Source of the DNA: Methanobrevibacter_A sp964547125
GTDB lineage: Archaea; Methanobacteriota; Methanobacteria; Methanobacteriales; Methanobacteriaceae
Assembly: GCA_964547125.1 (NCBI GenBank)
Contig: CAZJLS010000023.1
Location: 1 to 22,127 of the forward strand
DNA length: 22,127 bases
Reading direction: 5' to 3'
Each line of letters opens with the position of its first letter. Positions within the stretch are counted from its first letter, which is position 1. Shown piece by piece: positions 19,803 through 22,127 of the stretch. The position numbers and the translations under genes were made by a program. Below the pieces are notes generated by a model. That model made no database searches and was not told where the DNA came from. It saw only the letters and a program-made list of their open reading frames with translations.

Positions 19803-21527
19803 ATGAAAGACAATATAATCTACAAATTTGCAAAAAAAGGAATAAACTTATCTCCAGAAGCATACGAAAAACTTCTAAAAACTGAGGATCCTATAAGTGC
19901 CAGTTCCACATTAATTGTAAAATTAAAAGGAAATAAACATAAAAAAGATGATTTAGTATCAGTCAGTGGAGAACTTGCAGATAAATACTTAAACCTTAAT
20001 AAAACCGAAAAAAAGGAGGAAAAAACCACACCAGAAACACCAAAACCTCCAATACAAACACCTAAAAAACCAATACCGCCAAAAACCACAAAAGAAACAC
20101 CAACAAAAGACAAACCAACACCACCACCAAAAACAGAAAAAACAAAACCAACCACAAAAGACAAACCAACACCACCACCAAAAACAGAAAAAACAAAAGA
20201 AGAACAGAAAAAAGAAGCATACATACAAAACAACAGTACCAAAAATCTAATGGAAATAGAAGAAAAAGAAGTAAGCAGTGAATTCAAAAGAAACCTAACA
20301 AAAACAAATGTAAACTTCGACAACTTCGAAATACTAACAGACACAACAGGAAAATCCTACACAAGTGGAGAAGTAAACAACATAATAGAATACTTCAACA
20401 GCAGATACAACAAAATAAGCAAAATAATAAAAAAACACCCTGAAATGAAAGCACAACAAAAAATATCAGACATAAAAGAAGGACAAACTGACATAAACCT
20501 AATACTAATGGTAAACGAAATAAAAACAACAAAAAAAGGACATAACATAGTTGAATTCGAAGACGACACAGGAAACATAACAATACTATTCTCCAACAAA
20601 AACGAAGAAGTATTCCCACTATCAGAAAAACTAATAAAAGACGAAGTAGTAGGAGTCGTAGCGGATAAAAAAGGAGATTTAGCAATAGGAAACAACATCA
20701 TATTTCCAGGAACTCTACGAATGCCAAAAGCAAAAAGCAACTGCGGAATAGTATTCACATCAGACATACACATAGGAAGTATAACATTCCTAGAAGATGC
20801 ATTCACAAAATTCATAAAATGGTTAAATGGAGACTACGGTAGCGAAGAACAAAGAAAAATAGCAAACAATGTAAAATATCTAACAATAGACGGAGACATT
20901 GTTGACGGAGTAGGAATATATCCAAACCAAGACAAAGAATTAGCAATACCTGACATCAGAGAACAATACGAAGAAGCTGCAAGACTACTAGGAGATATAA
21001 GATCAGATATTAAAATCATAATATCCCCAGGAAACCACGATGCAACAAGACTAGCAGAACCACAACCAGCAATACCAGAAAAATATGCAAAATCACTACA
21101 CCAACTCAAAAACGTAGAATTCATAAGCAACCCAGGATATGTTAATTTAGATGGAACAAAAGTACTAATGTACCATGGAAGAGGAATGGACGACTTAGCA
21201 ATTGGAGTAAAAGGATTCTCCCACGAAAGAAACGACCTAATAATGGAAGAACTACTAAACATAAGACACCTATCCCCAATATACGGAGAAAGATCATCAG
21301 TAGCATCAGAACAAGAAGACTACCTAGTAATAGATGAAACACCAAACGTACTACATACCGGACACGTACACATAAACACATACAAATACTATAAAGGAGT
21401 ACATCTAATAAACTCAGGAACATTCCAAACACAAACAGAATACCAAAAAATCTACAATATCGTACCAACACCTGCACAAGTACCAATACTAGATAACGGA
21501 GAATACAAACAACTAAAATTCATATAA
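19803..21527 (+). CDS. polB: DNA polymerase D small subunit DP1 (exonuclease subunit)
   Basis: DP1 pairs with the large subunit DP2 to form the archaeal replicative polymerase D and supplies 3'-5' proofreading. The protein has 574 residues. The N-terminal about 65 form a small helical domain. Residues about 68-140 are a Pro/Thr/Lys linker containing a 17-residue-period tandem repeat. An OB-fold lies at about 225-305 (TDINLILMVNEI, DDTGNITILF). The calcineurin-like phosphodiesterase follows with all motifs: SDIH (320-323), DGDIVDG (363-369), SPGNHD (408-413), MYHGRG (456-461) and HTGHVH (518-523). The DP2 gene is not in the window. The class II aldolase follows after 20 bp. Composition becomes strongly A/C-rich on the sense strand from about 20000 onward. 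Confidence 0.95.
   Translation: MKDNIIYKFAKKGINLSPEAYEKLLKTEDPISASSTLIVKLKGNKHKKDDLVSVSGELADKYLNLNKTEKKEEKTTPETPKPPIQTPKKPIPPKTTKETPTKDKPTPPPKTEKTKPTTKDKPTPPPKTEKTKEEQKKEAYIQNNSTKNLMEIEEKEVSSEFKRNLTKTNVNFDNFEILTDTTGKSYTSGEVNNIIEYFNSRYNKISKIIKKHPEMKAQQKISDIKEGQTDINLILMVNEIKTTKKGHNIVEFEDDTGNITILFSNKNEEVFPLSEKLIKDEVVGVVADKKGDLAIGNNIIFPGTLRMPKAKSNCGIVFTSDIHIGSITFLEDAFTKFIKWLNGDYGSEEQRKIANNVKYLTIDGDIVDGVGIYPNQDKELAIPDIREQYEEAARLLGDIRSDIKIIISPGNHDATRLAEPQPAIPEKYAKSLHQLKNVEFISNPGYVNLDGTKVLMYHGRGMDDLAIGVKGFSHERNDLIMEELLNIRHLSPIYGERSSVASEQEDYLVIDETPNVLHTGHVHINTYKYYKGVHLINSGTFQTQTEYQKIYNIVPTPAQVPILDNGEYKQLKFI
20103..20198 (+). repeat. Two perfect 45-bp direct repeats, 51-bp period, in the DP1 linker
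   Basis: Bases 20103-20147 and 20154-20198 are identical. They encode the 15-residue unit TKDKPTPPPKTEKTK twice, separated by two residues. Identity at every synonymous site points to a recent tandem duplication in a disordered linker. Confidence 0.9.
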
Positions 21528-21547
21528 AAAAAATGGAGAAATAAAAA

Positions 21548-22120
21548 ATGAATGAAATAAAATCAATAATAGACACATCTAACTTCCTATTTGAAAGAAA
21601 ATTAGTAACAGGAAAAGCAGGGAATGTAAGTATAAAATTCAAACAAAACGAAAAAACAGTTATAGGAATAACACCAACACTAAAATCACTACATAACCTA
21701 AAAGAAGAAGATATAGTAATAGTAGATTTAGAAGGAAACACACTATCAAAAGGAAAACCATCATCAGAAGTATATATGCACCTAGCAATATACAAAGCAA
21801 AACCAGACATAAACGCAATAGTTCACACACATTCACCATATGCAACAGGATTCGCATTCTCAAAACATAAAATCAAAAGACTAGAAGGATTTGGAAAAAT
21901 AAAAAATCCATACCTAGCAGAAATAGGATATGAAAAACCAGGAAGTCAAGAACTAGCGAATAAAGCAGCAAAAGCATTGAAAAATGAAGATGTGCTAATA
22001 TTAAAAAAACATGGAGTCATAAGTACTGGTGAAACAATGCAAGAAGCAGAATCACTAGCAGATTTCGTGGAAGAAACATCAAAAACACAATTCATTGCAC
22101 GAACACTAGATTTATCCTAA
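21548..22120 (+). CDS. Class II aldolase / adducin family, L-fuculose-phosphate aldolase type
   Basis: This 190-residue protein is complete and ends 7 bp before the window edge. Class II aldolases of this type use zinc to split or join ketose phosphates. The zinc ligands are visible: H93 and H95 in VHTHSP, and H155 in KKHGV. The acid/base glutamate is E74 in SSE, and the phosphate loop is GNVSIK (25-30). In Methanocaldococcus the homologue makes lactaldehyde, used for the lactate unit of coenzyme F420, from fuculose-1-phosphate or a related reaction; that role is inferred here. GGAG (21535-21538) lies 9 bases before the ATG. The 20-bp gap to polB suggests co-transcription. Confidence 0.87.
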   Translation: MNEIKSIIDTSNFLFERKLVTGKAGNVSIKFKQNEKTVIGITPTLKSLHNLKEEDIVIVDLEGNTLSKGKPSSEVYMHLAIYKAKPDINAIVHTHSPYATGFAFSKHKIKRLEGFGKIKNPYLAEIGYEKPGSQELANKAAKALKNEDVLILKKHGVISTGETMQEAESLADFVEETSKTQFIARTLDLS

Positions 22121-22127
22121 AAAAAAA

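Noticed and set aside
20103..20198. CRISPR-like spaced repeats
   Set aside because: There are only two copies, in frame inside DP1 and separated by 6 bp; no spacers, leader or cas genes are present.
19820..20344. Minus-strand ORF of 174 codons opposite the DP1 linker
   Set aside because: It is the reverse of Pro/Thr/Lys-rich DP1 codons, giving Phe/Val/Gly-rich nonsense; there is no ribosome-binding site and the sense gene is certain.
1..22127. tRNA, rRNA, integrase or attachment-site signals
   Set aside because: On reading both strands I found no cloverleaf-like GC-rich block, rRNA motif or integrase; a covariance-model scan would be needed to exclude small RNAs.

Overview
The window reads as a chromosomal segment of a very AT-rich methanogenic archaeon of the order Methanobacteriales, most like Methanosphaera (a gut methanogen). 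The reasons are methanogenesis marker protein 11, CfbA/CbiX-type sirohydrochlorin chelatases with His-rich loops, CbiH with a cysteine-rich tail, the small subunit of the archaeal-specific DNA polymerase D, a UbiD-family enzyme of the archaeal type, Shine-Dalgarno sites of the GGAGGTGAT type, and archaeal TATA boxes. The species is inferred, not proven. A run of exactly 100 N inside mmp11 shows that this is a draft scaffold.

Layout. 1-2893 (+): the end of a LeuB-type dehydrogenase, a SufS-like cysteine desulfurase, and a GT-B glycosyltransferase with a coiled-coil tail. 2942-3534 (+): a promoter, a 28-residue membrane peptide and ribH (riboflavin/F420 precursor). 3605-4396 (+): mmp11, broken by the gap. 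4419-8882 (-): two lineage-type cell-surface genes. One is a GpgS-like membrane glycosyltransferase with an outer domain. The other is a GT2 plus CDP-glycerol-glycerophosphotransferase (TagF-like) fusion. 9079-11361 (+): a double-domain PurE and a UbiD-family decarboxylase that probably belongs to the archaeal mevalonate route.

11386-15101 (-) is one tightly packed cluster read as DUF35 zinc-ribbon/OB protein, two-domain CbiX, one-domain CfbA/CbiX, thiL and an AmrS-like radical SAM enzyme, with start/stop overlaps at three of its four junctions. 15102-15984 is a poorly coding region with a ribbon-helix-helix antitoxin-like gene, a tiny overlapping ORF and a possible small repeat element. 15985-19602 (-) is read as an N-glycosylation-rich anchored protein, CbiH, a PhoU/TrkA-C regulator and a two-repeat MgtE/SLC41 transporter. 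19803-22120 (+) holds DP1 (polB) and a class II aldolase.

Functionally the region mixes tetrapyrrole work (Ni/Co chelation for F430 and corrinoids, CbiH), cofactor and nucleotide synthesis (RibH, ThiL, PurE), lipid precursor synthesis (UbiD, possibly DUF35), cell-envelope glycosylation and replication. Most genes look like an old housekeeping block, with envelope glycosyltransferases and a toxin-antitoxin remnant as the variable parts. I see no phage, CRISPR array, rRNA or tRNA. The least explained items are the CbiX triplication, the outer domain of the GpgS-like enzyme, a likely N-terminal frameshift in the MgtE-like gene, the orphan antitoxin locus, and abrupt base-composition flips inside genes.
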